Shown: positions 35,256 to 46,627 of the stretch, one piece after another
Numbering within the stretch: the first letter of the stretch is position 1
Layout: every line of letters starts with the position of its first letter
NCBI RefSeq assembly: GCF_964204645.1
Contig: NC_134028.1
Location: forward strand, 10,705,001-10,769,000
Direction: 5' to 3'
Length of the DNA: 64,000 nucleotides
Source of the DNA: Tubulanus polymorphus
Taxonomy: Eukaryota; Nemertea; Palaeonemertea; Tubulaniformes; Tubulanidae
The notes under the pieces: generated by a model
The model's database searches: none
Told to the model about the DNA's origin: nothing
What the model saw: only the letters and a program-made list of their open reading frames with translations
Translations under genes and position numbers: made by a program

Positions 35256-35676
35256 ATGTATGGATCCAAAAAGGATGACAGCTCATTGAATGATCATCGG
35301 TTTCAAGTTGTTCTCAAAGCGTATGGACCAAAACCAGGAGGAAATAATCCATTGGGTAATTTAAAGGGGGTTGATGGATCCAACATTCCACCATGTCTGG
35401 CTGAACTTACACCCCACATACAAAGAGTATCATTTGTCACTCGCATGTGGCACAGCGCTTATAGATGCCAGCTCGTTCAAAATCCAAAAGAGAACGATGG
35501 ATGGTATTGACAATGATAGGTATGATCTGGTGATGTTTCAAGGTAATCAATGTCTGGAAAATCCCATTGACAATAGTGACCTTGCGAGTGACGACGTAGG
35601 TGATGACGAATCTGAAGTTTATGAAACGGATGAGAGTGATTCATCTTCAGCCGAAGATGAATCCGATGATGACTGA
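35256..35676 (+). pseudogene. Nuclease-element protein, acidic C-terminus
   Basis: Two overlapping frames finish the protein: 35256-35510 (YGSKKDDSSLNDHRFQVVLK) and 35371-35676, ending in a strongly acidic serine-rich tail (ESEVYETDESDSSSAEDESD). A one-base frame change separates them. Ends just before the right TIR region. Confidence 0.6.
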
Positions 35677-36091
35677 GATTTATTGATGGATTATGATACT
35701 GATTTAATAGTTTTCAGTTTACTAATATATAGCTGAAGCAGAATAAACAATTCGCGGTTCAAAGTCTATAGACAGCTACAAAATTTTAAGTTTGACCGAG
35801 ACACCCTATCTAGATCAAGATTTTTGTAAATATATCAAAAATTGAGAAATTTCAAATCACGAGGTGGCCCTTTAATGGCACAGTAGGTTACTGAAACCAA
35901 GCAATATTTTTGGGCTTGTCTGACAAATAAACACTGTGTAAAAGGATTGATTATTAATTGCAAATTTTAGTTACATGAAAAATTGAAAGAAACTATGCAG
36001 AAATACTTGTTCTTAAATTTAGTTTACTGTTTAATTAAATCATTGATTGGAGAGTTATGGAAGGAAAACCGCTGATAAAAGATGATTTTTC

Positions 36092-36846
36092 TCAAAGGGG
36101 GCATTAGGGGGTTTTAAGTGTGTCTTAAGTGGGGCTAGGCACGGAAAATCTCGTCTTAAGTTACATTTTCTGAATCAGCACATAAAATACTATGATTCTG
36201 AGGTAGAATCAGACCTGGACACAAACTGTTGATTAAAAGTGCCCTAGGCCCCCGAAAAAAGGGGGTCTTAAGGGACCCTAGGCACAGAAAATTTCGTCTT
36301 AAGTTCTGATTTTATTTCAGTTGGCCCATGCCCAACTAATAAATGTTGAAATTGATGCTGGACAAAAACTGTTGATTAAAGCCAGTTTTTTGACAAAAGG
36401 GGGCATTAGGGGGTTTTAAGGGTGTCTTAAGTCGGGCTAGGCACGGAAAATCTCGTCTAAAGTTACATTTTCTGAATCAGCACATAAAATACTATGATTC
36501 TGAGGTAGAATCAGACCTGGACAAAAACTGTTGATTAAAAGTGCCCTAGGCCCCCGAAAAAAAGAGGGTCTTAAGGGACCCTAGGCACAGAAAATTTCGT
36601 CTTAAGTTATGATTTTATTTTAGTTGGCCCATGCCGTACTGATTTATGTTGAAATTAATGCTGGACAAAAACTGTTGATTAAAACGATTTTTTGGGAATT
36701 TTTGGGGGCCCACCTACCCCCCGCAGGCACGGCTTTGAAACTTAAGACGTTCCTTTCCTAAGTAGATATGGGCCAACCTTGACATTCCACACCTCAAACC
36801 TTCTTGACTAAAACTGTTGATTAAATGTGGGCTAGCTCCTGGACTA
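36092..36846. repeat. Right long TIR of the nuclease element
   Basis: Reverse complement of 29211-29965 with few mismatches, carrying CTGTTGATTAAA motifs and ending CTAGCTCCTGGACTA. The 400 bp before it (35690-36090) hold no gene. Confidence 0.9.
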
Positions 36847-37115
36847 TTAATCCTAACACACCAATTGATATAGCTAAAGGAGTAAATGGACTGAATATTG
36901 CTAAAAATGTTATTACAGAACTTATTGTAACTGAACTACTAATAATAAAATGATATATAATTTTACTTTTTAAATATTTTTTCTTTTTAACTTTTAAATC
37001 ATTTTCAAATTCTAATATTTGTTTTTCCAAATATTATTTTGATTTAGTTTTATTTATATCATGATGAATAATATCAATATTATCAACTTTATCGTCCATT
37101 TATTTAGAAAAGAAA

Positions 37116-37541
37116 TTACTTATTAGTAAATTTATAAGCAACAAATAATACAATAACTGTTCCACCTAAAATCCAAATGATTTCTTATTTTTGTTGTTCA
37201 CTACTTGGTGTATAATAATCCGATAATTTAGGTTTATATAGATTTAATTTTTCTTTATTTGGTACTGCGTTATATAAACTCATTGCATCATCGACTGATT
37301 GAAAATCTCTATGAGTAATTTTCTGATTATATAATTCTTTATTGATGTAATCCATATAGTTTTGTCTTTTTTCTCTATATTCTTCTGCAGCTTTATTATA
37401 TTTTTTTAATGGTAAGATATGTCTTATTTGTTCTCCTAATGAACTATTTTTATCAATATGTTTAAATAAATAACCCCCGCCTGTAAATGCTAAAGCGTTT
37501 ACAATTGCTGATCCTATAATAGTTATAATTGCAGATGCCAT
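37116..37541 (-). pseudogene. Polinton conserved two-TM protein, element A
   Basis: MASAIITIIGSAIVNALAFT start, glycine-rich hydrophobic N-terminus, then a charged helix (EEYREKRQNYMDYINKELYN), a SLYNAVPNKEKL segment and LSDYYTPSSEQQK. A TAA at 37185 cuts off the C-terminal membrane segment (IIWILGGTVIVLFVAYKF). One of the most conserved small structural proteins of invertebrate Polintons. The B copy has a different stop. Confidence 0.85.
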
Positions 37542-37561
37542 TTATTAAGTAAAAAAATTTT

Positions 37562-37783
37562 TTATATAGGAGGAATACATTTTTGTTTTTCTAAATAATC
37601 AATTGTTAAATTAGATAAAGTTACTGCTAACGTTAATTTTAAAATATCATTGATATCAAATCTATCAACATTAACACTTCCCATTTTAGATACTTTTTTT
37701 AATACCATTGTATAACCAACAGTTCCAACTGATAGTAATGCTCCATTATATTAACCAGTTATTATCCACTTATTATCACTCAT
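37562..37783 (-). pseudogene. Small hydrophobic Polinton protein, element A
   Basis: About 73 codons: MSDNKWIITG, a hydrophobic stretch (GALLSVGTVGYTMV), then DRFDINDILKLTLAVTLSN and KQKCIPPI. A single TTA-to-TAA stop lies at codon 11. Its ATG overlaps the stop of the upstream gene (ATGA), indicating tight packing. Confidence 0.75.
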
Positions 37784-38128
37784 TTATTTATCAAAAAATT
37801 ACTATCTTCAATATATTTAGTTAACTTAGTTATAATTATTTCAACATTTATTTCATTACTACTTTTATGATTATCATATATTTTGGATAAAACATTTTTA
37901 ATATCATCGATAATTCCATCTTCATTTAATTCATAATATTCTAAAGATGTTTTAATTAAATCAATTACTTTTTCTATATTATTATTTTCTTTGTTAATCA
38001 TTGATGCATTGTTAAATGATTTATTGACTTTTTATATCAGTAATTACATCATTTAGTTTAATCCTCATTTCTTGACCATGTTTAAAATCAAACCCAAAAC
38101 ATATACTCGGCCCAACAGTTATATTCAT
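37780..38128 (-). pseudogene. Small Polinton protein (MNITVGPS family), element A
   Basis: Starts MNITVGPSICFGFDFK at 38128 after CACTATATAA. A frameshift near 38020 precedes the second half (37780-38001: EKVIDLIKTSLEYYELNEDG), which is mainly helical and acidic. Counterpart of 46587-46943 in B. Unknown function; position next to the minor capsid gene suggests a virion role. Confidence 0.7.
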
Positions 38129-38144
38129 TTATATAGTGAAAAAT

Positions 38145-38900
38145 TTACACTTTACATCTTATAACTAATTCATAAATTACAGGAAAATTATTCAAATCAA
38201 TTATTTATCCATTATGATTTCTTACTTCTAATTTGAAATTATTAAATCGTGAAATACAAGGCTTAAAATCACATTCTGTTAAATTATAATTTATTTGCAT
38301 TCCAAATTATTTAACATTCTTCAATTGTAAAATATTTAATATACTAGAATTACAAGTTATATCTTTAGTTGCTTCGAATGCCTTTGTAGGATCAATTAAA
38401 TTGCAATAAATATAAAAATGCGTGTAAGGTATTAAGTTTGGCGCCGCATCAATATTTGTATAAGATCTGGAGGAATTCCTAACAGTTTAGCTATAGGTTT
38501 TTTTTACCATAAATTTATGTTTTTCACTATTAGACAACCTTATCTTTATTCTATCAGAACTCTCACTTTTTAAAAATCTAATACTAAACCCGGAATTACT
38601 ACCTAACTTGTGCCAGGCTTTTCTATTAATTTCTTGCGATAATGTATCTAAATTATATAACCCCGGTTTTAAATATATATAGGACCATTCATCTTTATTT
38701 TTATCAAAAATTAAAAAGGCTCTATGTTCAATAGATTTACCCGATATATTATAAAAAGAATTACATGAACTTACATCGACTAATTTTAAATCAACACAAT
38801 TTTTAAATTCTCTATCTAATTGTACTAGTAAATTATGTGATTTATAATTTGTAAGTCTTCTTGAATCAACAAATATTCTATATTCTTTTAATTCTACCAT
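38145..38900 (-). pseudogene. Minor capsid (penton-like) candidate, element A
   Basis: Starts MVELKEYRIFVDSRRLTNYK at 38900 after TGTAAAATAA. About 137 codons are open; the rest, with THFYIYCNLIDPTKAFE and NNFKLEVRNHNG, is broken. The size (~250 residues), beta-rich pattern and position at the head of the capsid module fit the single jelly-roll minor capsid protein of Polintons; this is inferred by pattern, not by alignment. Confidence 0.6.
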
Positions 38901-38905
38901 TTATT

Positions 38906-39259
38906 TTACATATTTTCGTATTCAAAATCTATATCATGGTGCCCTTTTTCATTCTTACCTTTATATATGAAATAGAAATCACCAAAACATAATTCTTCTA
39001 AATCTTCACTTGATAATCTATGAAATCTATCTGGTAAATATGTTCTGAATTTATATTTATTTCCTTTCAATCCTTCATATGCTAAGTGAATAACTAATTT
39101 ATCTCCATATTTGTTAGTAACTGTATCAATATTAGTAATTAAATATTTCTTATGAATTGTTAGTTCATTTAACTTCTTAAATTTACAATCTACTGATTCG
39201 ACATTTGCAGTATCTTAAATTCTATTTAAGAATTAACTGTGTATTTGTTTACTCTCCAT
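38906..39259 (-). pseudogene. OB-fold-like small protein, second copy in A
   Basis: Paralogue of 19814-20164: TNKYGDKLVIHLAYEG then FRTYLPDRFHRLSSEDLEEL and FIYKGKNEKGHHDIDFE. Two stops fall within the first 13 codons. Its TAA is embedded in the motif that precedes the minor capsid start. It stands where B has its zinc-ribbon and polymerase genes, so the A lineage had a different gene content or a rearrangement here. Confidence 0.7.
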
Positions 39260-39379
39260 TTTGATAACATATTTTTTATTAAAATTGATTTTAGAAGTTA
39301 TTCATATTCATATATATGAATATTATAAGAGTAATAGGAATTAGTTGTTCTAGATTAAAGGTTGAGAGGGCAAGTGAGT

Positions 39380-39466
39380 AAAAAATTGAAAAATTCATAA
39401 AAAATGAAAATAAATTCTCGCACACTCGAATTTATTGTTCATTTTTTATGAATTTTTTTATTTTCT
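39380..39466. repeat. Long AT-rich hairpin at the A/B junction
   Basis: Arms ATTCATAAAAAATGAA and TTCATTTTTTATGAAT, extended to ~29 bp with TAAATTC/GAATTTA around the loop TCGCACACTC. It lies 40 bp before the start of Polinton B. Confidence 0.8.
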
Positions 39467-39507
39467 GGCCAAGTTAGTGTTGGCTACGTATGTTTTTACA
39501 GGGAATG

Positions 39508-39598
39508 AGTAATTGGAAAAGTACGCTTTCAGATCAGAGTACGAGACACCACTCATCACCACAAGTAATTTTTTTTCCTAATAAATGGGAGAGAGTGA
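39508..39598. repeat. Left TIR of Polinton B
   Basis: About 90 bp matching, inverted, 61120-61217. The repeat extends into the ATGGGAGA start of the terminal gene, so both ends share the same promoter sequence. Confidence 0.9.
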
Positions 39599-39882
39599 GT
39601 ACCAGACAGAAAACAATAATGTTAATAAAAATCAATATTATTGCCTATATTGTAAAAAAATACATCGATAAATCTAATAAATCTAAACATGAAAAATCTT
39701 CAAATCATATAAAAAATGTTATGGATTTTGAAACTCCAGAAAATTCCAATGAAAGAAAAGAACGATTAGAAAATATGAATGTGGATGAAATAAAATGTGA
39801 AGTTTGTAATGAATTTTTAGTAAAAAGGAATAGACATCTCGAATCACAAAAACACCACCAAAATTTGAGTAATAATGTTTAG
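39585..39882 (+). pseudogene. C2H2 zinc-finger leader, probably N-terminus of the polymerase
   Basis: Starts at the ATG inside the TIR (MGESEYQTENN). The first finger has YYCLYCKK, then the frame shifts within a run of seven A at ~39655 and continues in the frame with HEKSSNHIKN; a second finger IKCEVCNEFL...RHLESQKHH follows. After another break, the sequence runs with a lysine-rich linker into the piece at 39963. The order suggests that the fingers belong to the same gene as the DNA polymerase. Confidence 0.6.
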
Positions 39883-39962
39883 GAAAAGATTATTTTGATG
39901 ATAAACCTCAAAAAGTAAAAAAACCAAATTCAAAAACTAAATCCATTTCAAATAAACCTTAC

Positions 39963-40358
39963 ATGGAAAATGTTAGAAATTATATTGATTCACTAGAAAT
40001 AAAAGATACAATTGAAATTTTAGAAACATTACGTAGTAAAATTGGTCCTGCAGCTATTATATTCAGATTTTTTAAAGGAACAACAATAGAAGATTATAGT
40101 AAATTTAATGAAATAATAGAAAAAATACTAGATTTGATAACAGATGTTGAATATCCAAAAATTAGTATCTCTGGGAAAGTAAGTTTTATAAAGTCAGAAG
40201 AAAAAATGGATTATAATATTCAAACACTCTCTGAAGAAATAATTTCAAAAAGACAAATAAAAGAGAAATTAGAAAAAATATTTAATGAATTTAAACGTCA
40301 TATTGAAGAAAGATATTTTGAGGGTTCTGGCTTAACATTGAATGAAATTATATATTAA
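39963..40358 (+). pseudogene. Polymerase-gene upstream piece
   Basis: 131 open codons, helical (EIKDTIEILETLRSKIGPAA) and ending RYFEGSGLTLNEIIY. The GSG-type ending just before the conserved NKCFLW region is the usual arrangement of cnidarian/mollusc Polinton polymerases, so I read this as the N-terminal part of the polymerase gene, separated from the main frame by a frameshift and stops at 40359-40392. Confidence 0.6.
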
Positions 40359-40392
40359 GATTTAAATGATTTAAACATCAAAAAGTAATAAA

Positions 40393-43300
40393 ATGTTTAA
40401 AAATGATTCAAACTTTACAACAGAAAAGGATATTAAAGCATCATCTTATATCAAATTACCATTTACAACAAAAGCAGTAATAAATATTCAAAATGAAGAT
40501 AATAAATGTTTTCTATGGTCAATTATTAGTTGCTTACATCCAACACAGGAAAATGTTTGTAGAATAACATATTACCGGAAATATGAAAAATTATCTAAAA
40601 TTGATCAATATCCAGTAACTATAAAAATGATACCCAAAATAGAAAAAATTGATAATTTAAAAATAAATGTATTCGAATTAATGCAATTACCAAATACAAA
40701 AGGTGAAAATATTAAAGATTATACATTGGAAGCTTTATATTTAACAGAATATTATGATGATGAAAATGCTATAGATTTGTTATATTACAAAAAAGAGGAA
40801 AATGAACATTATGTGTGGTTAAAACAAATTGATGTATTCTTTAGAACAGAAAATGATCACCATAATAGAATTTATCTATGTAGAAAATGTATATCTAAAT
40901 TTATGACTGAGAATACATTATTAAAACATAAAGAATTATGTGATAATAAAGATTTTTGTAAATTAATAATGCCAACAGAAAAAGATTATAAATTGAAATT
41001 TACTAATCATAAATTAAAAAATATTGTTCCATTTGTAATTTATGGGGATTTTGAATCGTTGAATAAAGAACTAACTGATCAAGATAGAAAAGAAATATAT
41101 AACAAAAAGCAATTACGAAAATCAATGGATAAAGGAATTGAACTAAATGAAGATATAATTCAAGACCCACCAATTATAAATACAATTAAAAAAGTTCATC
41201 AAAGAGCTGCTGCTTATGGAATTTACATAAAATCAAATTATCCCGAATTATATGAAAGTCAATATATTTCTTTTAGAGGTGAAAATGTAGTTAATGATTT
41301 TTGTAACAACATAATTGAATTAGAAAGTGATTTTGCAGAATTATTAAACAAAAATAAAAGAATAGTTATGACAAAAGAAGATGAAATTGATTTTAATTAT
41401 GCAGCTCATTGTTGTTATTGTGAAAAACGTTTTTATTCATTTGATAAAAAAGTTAGAGATCATGATCATTTAAATTCAAAATATCGTGGAGCTGCGCATG
41501 AAGATTGTAATTTACAAGCTAAAAAAGTAAATTTCGTTCCAATATTATTTCATAATTTATCAGGCTATGATACCCATCTATTTATAAAACAATTATCAGG
41601 GAAATTGGGCGCAATTAATCAAGAAATAGAAGAATATAATGCTATGAATGGTGTAAATGTAAGAAAATATGATTTTAAACTATTAGCCAAAACATCTGAA
41701 AATTATATTTCATTTCAATTTGGTTGCATTAGATTTTTAGATTCTTATAGATTTCTAGCAAGTTCATTAGATAATTTAGCAAAAAGTTTAGTTGATAATG
41801 ATTTTGTTATAACTCGATATTAATATCCAAATGAACAAGATTTTAAATTATTGAGATATAAAGGTGCAATTCCTTATTCATTTTATGATTTTAATGTAAC
41901 AGAATTATTAAAAGATCAATTTTATGATCAATTAAAAGAGGAGTATGTGAAAGATGAAGTGTTTAATAGAACATTAAATATTTGGAACCATTTTAAGATG
42001 AAAAATCATGGTGAATTAGTTGATTTATATTTAAAATCAGATGTGATGATATTGGCTGACATATTTGAAAAATTTAGAGAAGTGAATTTGAATCATTTTG
42101 ATGTTGATCCTTGTTATTGCTACTCTAGTCCTGGTTTAACCTGGCAATGTGGTTTAAAATACACAAATGTAGAATTAGATTTATTAAAAGAACCAGAAAT
42201 GGTTTTATTATTTGAAAAATAAATTAGAGGTGGAATTAGTGGTGTTATGGGATATAGGTATTTTAAAGCAAATGATGAATATAAATTATTATATATTGAC
42301 GCCAATAATTTATATGGTTGGGCAATGATGCAACCTCAACCATATAAAAGTTTTATATTAACAGAAGTTGAAAATGATGATAAAACTGATTGGGAAAGCG
42401 CAATTGCGAGTTTAAAAGATGAAGCACCAATTATATTGTTCATTATAGAATGTTATAATTTTATCTAAAGCAAGGAATGAAATTAAAGAAAGTACATAGA
42501 TATATTGAATTTAATCAATCGAAATGGTTAGAAAAATATATAGATTTCAATACTCAACAGAGAACCATATCAAAAACAGATTTTGAAAAAGATTTCTTCA
42601 AATTAATGAATAATAGTTTTTATGGTAAAACATGTGAAAATATTAGAAATAGAAATGATATTGAATTAGTAAATAATTCTGAACGATTAAGACATTTACA
42701 ATCAAGTCCTAGACATTTAGGAAATAAAAGATTTGAAGATTATTTAACAGCAGTTAAATTAAAAAGAACGTCAATGAAATTTAATAAACCTATATTCATT
42801 GGTTCAACTGTTTTAGAAGTATCAAAATTATTAATGTATGATTTTTATTATAATGTTTTACAACCACTTTTTGGGGAAAAACATATAGAAATCTTATATT
42901 TTGATTCTGTTACAGCTGACACCCCAATATTATTAAAATGTAATGATAAAATATTGATAAGAAGAATTTCAGAAATAATTCCAAAACAAAATGAATGTTA
43001 TATTTCATATGGTGAAAAAGAATTAATACAAATAAATGGTTTAATGGATGTTTGGACAAGAAATGGATGGAAAAAATTAAAGAATATTATTAGACATAAA
43101 ACAAATAAGAAAATCTATAGAGTTAGAACTAAATTAAAGTTTGTAGATGTTACAGAAGATCATAGTTTAATTAAACGAAATGGCGATGAAATAAAACCAA
43201 CTGATATAAAAATTGGAGATGAATTATTACATAAAAGATTTTTCCAAAGAATGAATCATATGTCATTTGATGAAATTATTGATAATATTTATAATACAGA

Positions 43301-44400
43301 ACCCGAAACATTAGAAGAAAAAGGATATTTTATCATAGGATTTTTCATGGGTGATGGTTCAGCAGGTGTGTATAAATATGTTAATCGCACTCAATATCGT
43401 TGGTATTTATGCAATCAAGATTTGAAATTATTAGAAAGAATTAAGAAATTCTGTGAAGAAGTTTATTCACATAAAACATTTAGAATCGTGGATCATATGA
43501 AATCATCCGCGGTTTATAGAATATTTGTAAATAATCCTAAAGATTTTGCTACAAAATATAATGATGAATTCTATATTCATGCAATAGTTAAAAGTAATAC
43601 TTCAACTAAAAAAAAGATAGTTCCAGATTATGTATTAAATGCAAAAGATAATTTAAGAAAATGGTTCTTCATTGGATTTTATGCTGCAGATGGTTCAAAA
43701 AGTTTCAATACAATATCTTTTAAGCTCAAAAAGGAAAAGTTGCTATATCAGGGTTAAATATATTATGTAGTTCATTAGGCTTCAATATGAATATTGGATT
43801 GATTAAATCTAAACCAAATTGCTTTAATTTAAGCCACACAGAAAAAGATTTAACTGAAGAAGTTAAAGATTTATTTGAAATATATAACCCAGCAGATTAT
43901 GTTTATGATTTATCAACTGAAGATGGTACATTTAACTGTGGATTTCCATTAATTGCGTTCAATACTGACAGTTACATACTAAAAATCAAGACAAATGACA
44001 TAACAAAAGACTTAAAAACATGAAAACATCATTTTGATTTTAGCAATTATCCCAAAGATCATGAACTATTTAGCAATGATAATAAAAAGATTCCTGGTAA
44101 ATTTAAAGATGAATTAGGGGGTGATGAAATGATTGAATTTGTTGGGATAAGAAGTAAAATGTATAGTTACAGAACAAAAGATCATGAAGCTAAAAAGTTA
44201 AAAGGAATAACAAAACATGTGGTTGATAAACATATAGAATTTCAAGATTATATAAAGTGTTTATATAACTCAATTGTAATGAAACACAAAATGAATTGTT
44301 TAAGATCAGAAGATTACGAGATGTACATTAATGAAGTTGAAAAAAAGTTTGAATCCATTTGATGATAAAAGGCATATTTTAGATGATGGTATAAAAACAT
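40393..44400 (+). pseudogene. Protein-primed family B DNA polymerase with intein
   Basis: Main polymerase body in pieces. 40393-41823 contains NEDNKCFLWSIISCLHP, Exo I (YGDFESL, residues 217-223), the Cys/His cluster CYCEKRF...VRDHDHLNSK...AAHEDCN, and Exo II (LFHNLSGYDTHLF). After a nonsense codon, 41851-42222 has Exo III (YLKSDVMILADIFE). After another stop, 42247-42468 has motif A (IDANNLYGWAMMQPQ). About 60 codons of the palm are missing before 42420. 42477 onward gives motif B (KLMNNSFYGKT) and motif C, which is interrupted after YFD by the intein at 42906. The C-terminus resumes at 43964 and ends near 44400 after a frameshift in an A-run (~44340). At least six lesions: inactive as it stands. 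Confidence 0.9.
42906..43963 (+). other. Intein with LAGLIDADG homing endonuclease in PolB motif C
   Basis: Insertion of ~353 codons between YFD and TDS of the polymerase active-site motif (YxDTDS). It begins SVTADTPILLK (Ser1, block A), has VTEDHSLI (block B TxxH), two LAGLIDADG-type motifs (GYFIIGFFMGDGSAG at ~43323 and WFFIGFYAADGSKSF at ~43662), a VYDLSTEDGTFNCG block F and ends LIAFN before Thr+1. The terminal Asn and nucleophiles Ser1/Thr+1 are present; the penultimate residue is Phe rather than the usual His. One frameshift (~43728) breaks it inside the endonuclease. This is the same insertion position as the PolB inteins of some giant viruses. Confidence 0.92.
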
Positions 44401-45696
44401 TACCGAAATCACTATTGGCTTCTTCATTTTCATTTAATTGTTCTTGTATAATTTGTTTAGGTTCTTCCATTTCATTTTTCTCATTTAAATAAAGTTCTAT
44501 CTTGTACCACATTTCATCTCGCTCTCTTTGTTTCTTTTTGTTTGTTAATTCGTCAAATGGAATTATACTATCGATGTTTAAATAATTTACAATCTTATTT
44601 AAAAAGAATTCATAATTAATTGAATCTGTTATTCTATTTTCCAAATGATACATTAATATTTGTTTGAATGTTTTTTTATATTTTCCATATATTCTTCTGT
44701 TAATTTAGGTTTTTCATAATAATCATTAAATAATAAATATAAATACATTTTCTTTTGTTTTGTGTTAAATGTTGATGGAATAATTGTTTTTATAATATCT
44801 TTTTTAGTTATTTCACCATTTTTATTTTCTATCATTTTCATTTTTTCAAGCCATTGCATATATTCTGGTGTATGAACTTCTATAGAAAATATTTTAAAAA
44901 TTTCATCTAGATAATTTAATTTTGGTTCTATGAGAAAATCTCTAGTTTTTTCATCACCCCATAAATTCTTTTGCCATCCACATTCATTACAAAATAACAC
45001 AGTACCTTCTTGTCTTAAGGTCGCATAATTACATTGTGGGCATTTTTGTTTATAATTTATTGGTAATAGATCTTCATTAAGCTCCTGGTATTTTCTTATG
45101 TTTTCTTTATGTTTTACTGTTCTATTATGTAGATTTGAATTACATGTTGTAATAATCAATTTACAATATTTACAATAATATGTTTTTCTTGTTAATTCAT
45201 TATATTGTTTTTCTAACTTTTCAACTGTTTCTTTATTATCTGGTAACGTTTTCTCATATTTTATTTTTTCTAATTTATTTATTTCTAGTTTCAAATTTAT
45301 TAGAAATTTTATCTATATGTATTTTACGAAATTGATGATTCTCCCAAGCTTCTATATTTTCAGGACTAAATTTCATTCGACAAGGCTCGCAGAAATGATC
45401 TTTCATATTATCCTTGTCATAGAATAAGAAAAGTCTTTTCCAAATAATTTCAGGTTCAACTTCAACAGAATTAATATTACTTTCGTTACAATCAACATTA
45501 GCCGTTGCGCCATTAATTTTACACTTCTCTGAATGTTTTTTAACATAATTTCTTGAGAATAATTTATTACATTTTGGGCAGTTTATTTTAGGGGGTTTAT
45601 AATTTTCATCATGTTTTTTCATATGTCGAGCCATATTACTTGTTCTTAGAAGTTCACCACAAATTTCGCATGGTATCTTCTCATCTTCTCATCCAT
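44306..45696 (-). pseudogene. Zinc-finger/zinc-ribbon protein, possibly VLTF3-like
   Basis: Minus-strand gene divergent from the capsid module and convergent with the polymerase. Three open pieces (45275-45634, 44653-45294, 44306-44653) read as one protein with frame changes. It has C2H2-type fingers (CEICGELL...HMKKH; NCPKCNKLF...HSEKC; FCEPCRMKF; YCKYCKLII) and then a zinc ribbon KCPQCNYATLR...FCNECGWQK followed by a helical C-terminus. A zinc ribbon followed by helices is the layout of NCLDV late transcription factor 3, but the fit is only general. A one-base loss just after the start ATG at 45696 is likely. The true 3' end is probably near 44390. Confidence 0.6.
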
Positions 45697-45764
45697 TTAG
45701 TAAGGAAAAATTTTATTAAAATTAATTTTTAGTGATGAGCGGTAATTTTTTTATGTTATAAATA

Positions 45765-46627
45765 ATGGTAGAATTAAAAGAATACAGAATATTTGTTGAT
45801 TCTAGAAAACTTACAAATTATAAATCACATAATTTACTAGTTCAATTAGATAGAGAATTTAAGAATTGTGTTGATTTAAAATTAGTGAATATAAGTTTAT
45901 GTAACTCTTTTTATAATATATCAGATAAAACTGATGAACATAGAAGCTTTTTTATTTTTGATAAAATTAGTAGTAAATGGTTTCAACTTATGCTTACACC
46001 AGGATTATATAATTTAGAAACATTAGCGCAAGAAATTAATAGTAAAGCTCGGATTGGATTAGGTAGTGATTCTAAATTTAATATTAAATTCATAAAAAGT
46101 GAGATCTCTAATGAAATTAAAGTAAAGTTTGATGATGAAAATATTAATCCTGCTTTATTTACAAGAAAACATGCTTACGTGGTATAAAAAAACTTTTGCT
46201 AAACTGTTAGGAATTCTTCCAAATAAACTTAATGTCGGAAACATATACGGTATATCAAATTTAATACCTTTTACACATTTTTATATTTATTGCAATTTAA
46301 TTGATCCTACAAAAACATTTGAAGCAACTAAAGATATAACTTGTAATTCTAGTATATTGAATATTCTACCATTAAAAAATGTTAAACAATTTGGAACGCA
46401 AATAGATTATAAATTAGCTGAATGTGATTAAACCTTGTATACCACAATTTAATAATTTTAAATTAGAAATAAGAAATCATAATGGATATTTAATTGATTT
46501 AAATAACTTTCCTGTGATATATGAATTAGTTATAAGATGTATAGAGTATTTGTATAGAGTATGTATAGAATTTTTTCATTATATAAATGAATATAACTGT
46601 TGGACCGAGTATATGTTTTGGATTTGA
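45765..46627 (+). pseudogene. Minor capsid (penton-like) candidate, element B
   Basis: MVELKEYRIFVDSRKLTNYK start after GTTATAAATA. Pieces 45765-46187, 46129-46431 and 46424-46627 are in different frames, but protein continuity is clear: THFYIYCNLIDPTKTFE in the second and FKLEIRNHNGYLIDLNNFP in the third. Beta-rich, ~250 residues, first gene of the virion module; single jelly-roll minor capsid is the best guess. The copy at 38145-38900 in A has different breaks. Its end carries a TATAGAGTATTTG duplication that lengthens the last frame. Confidence 0.6.

Noticed and set aside
39655-44345. Frameshifts in A-runs as purely sequencing error, with an intact polymerase.
   Set aside because: Some lesions could be homopolymer errors, but nonsense codons at 41821 and 42220 and the ~60-codon palm deletion near 42420 are not, so the gene is dead in any case.
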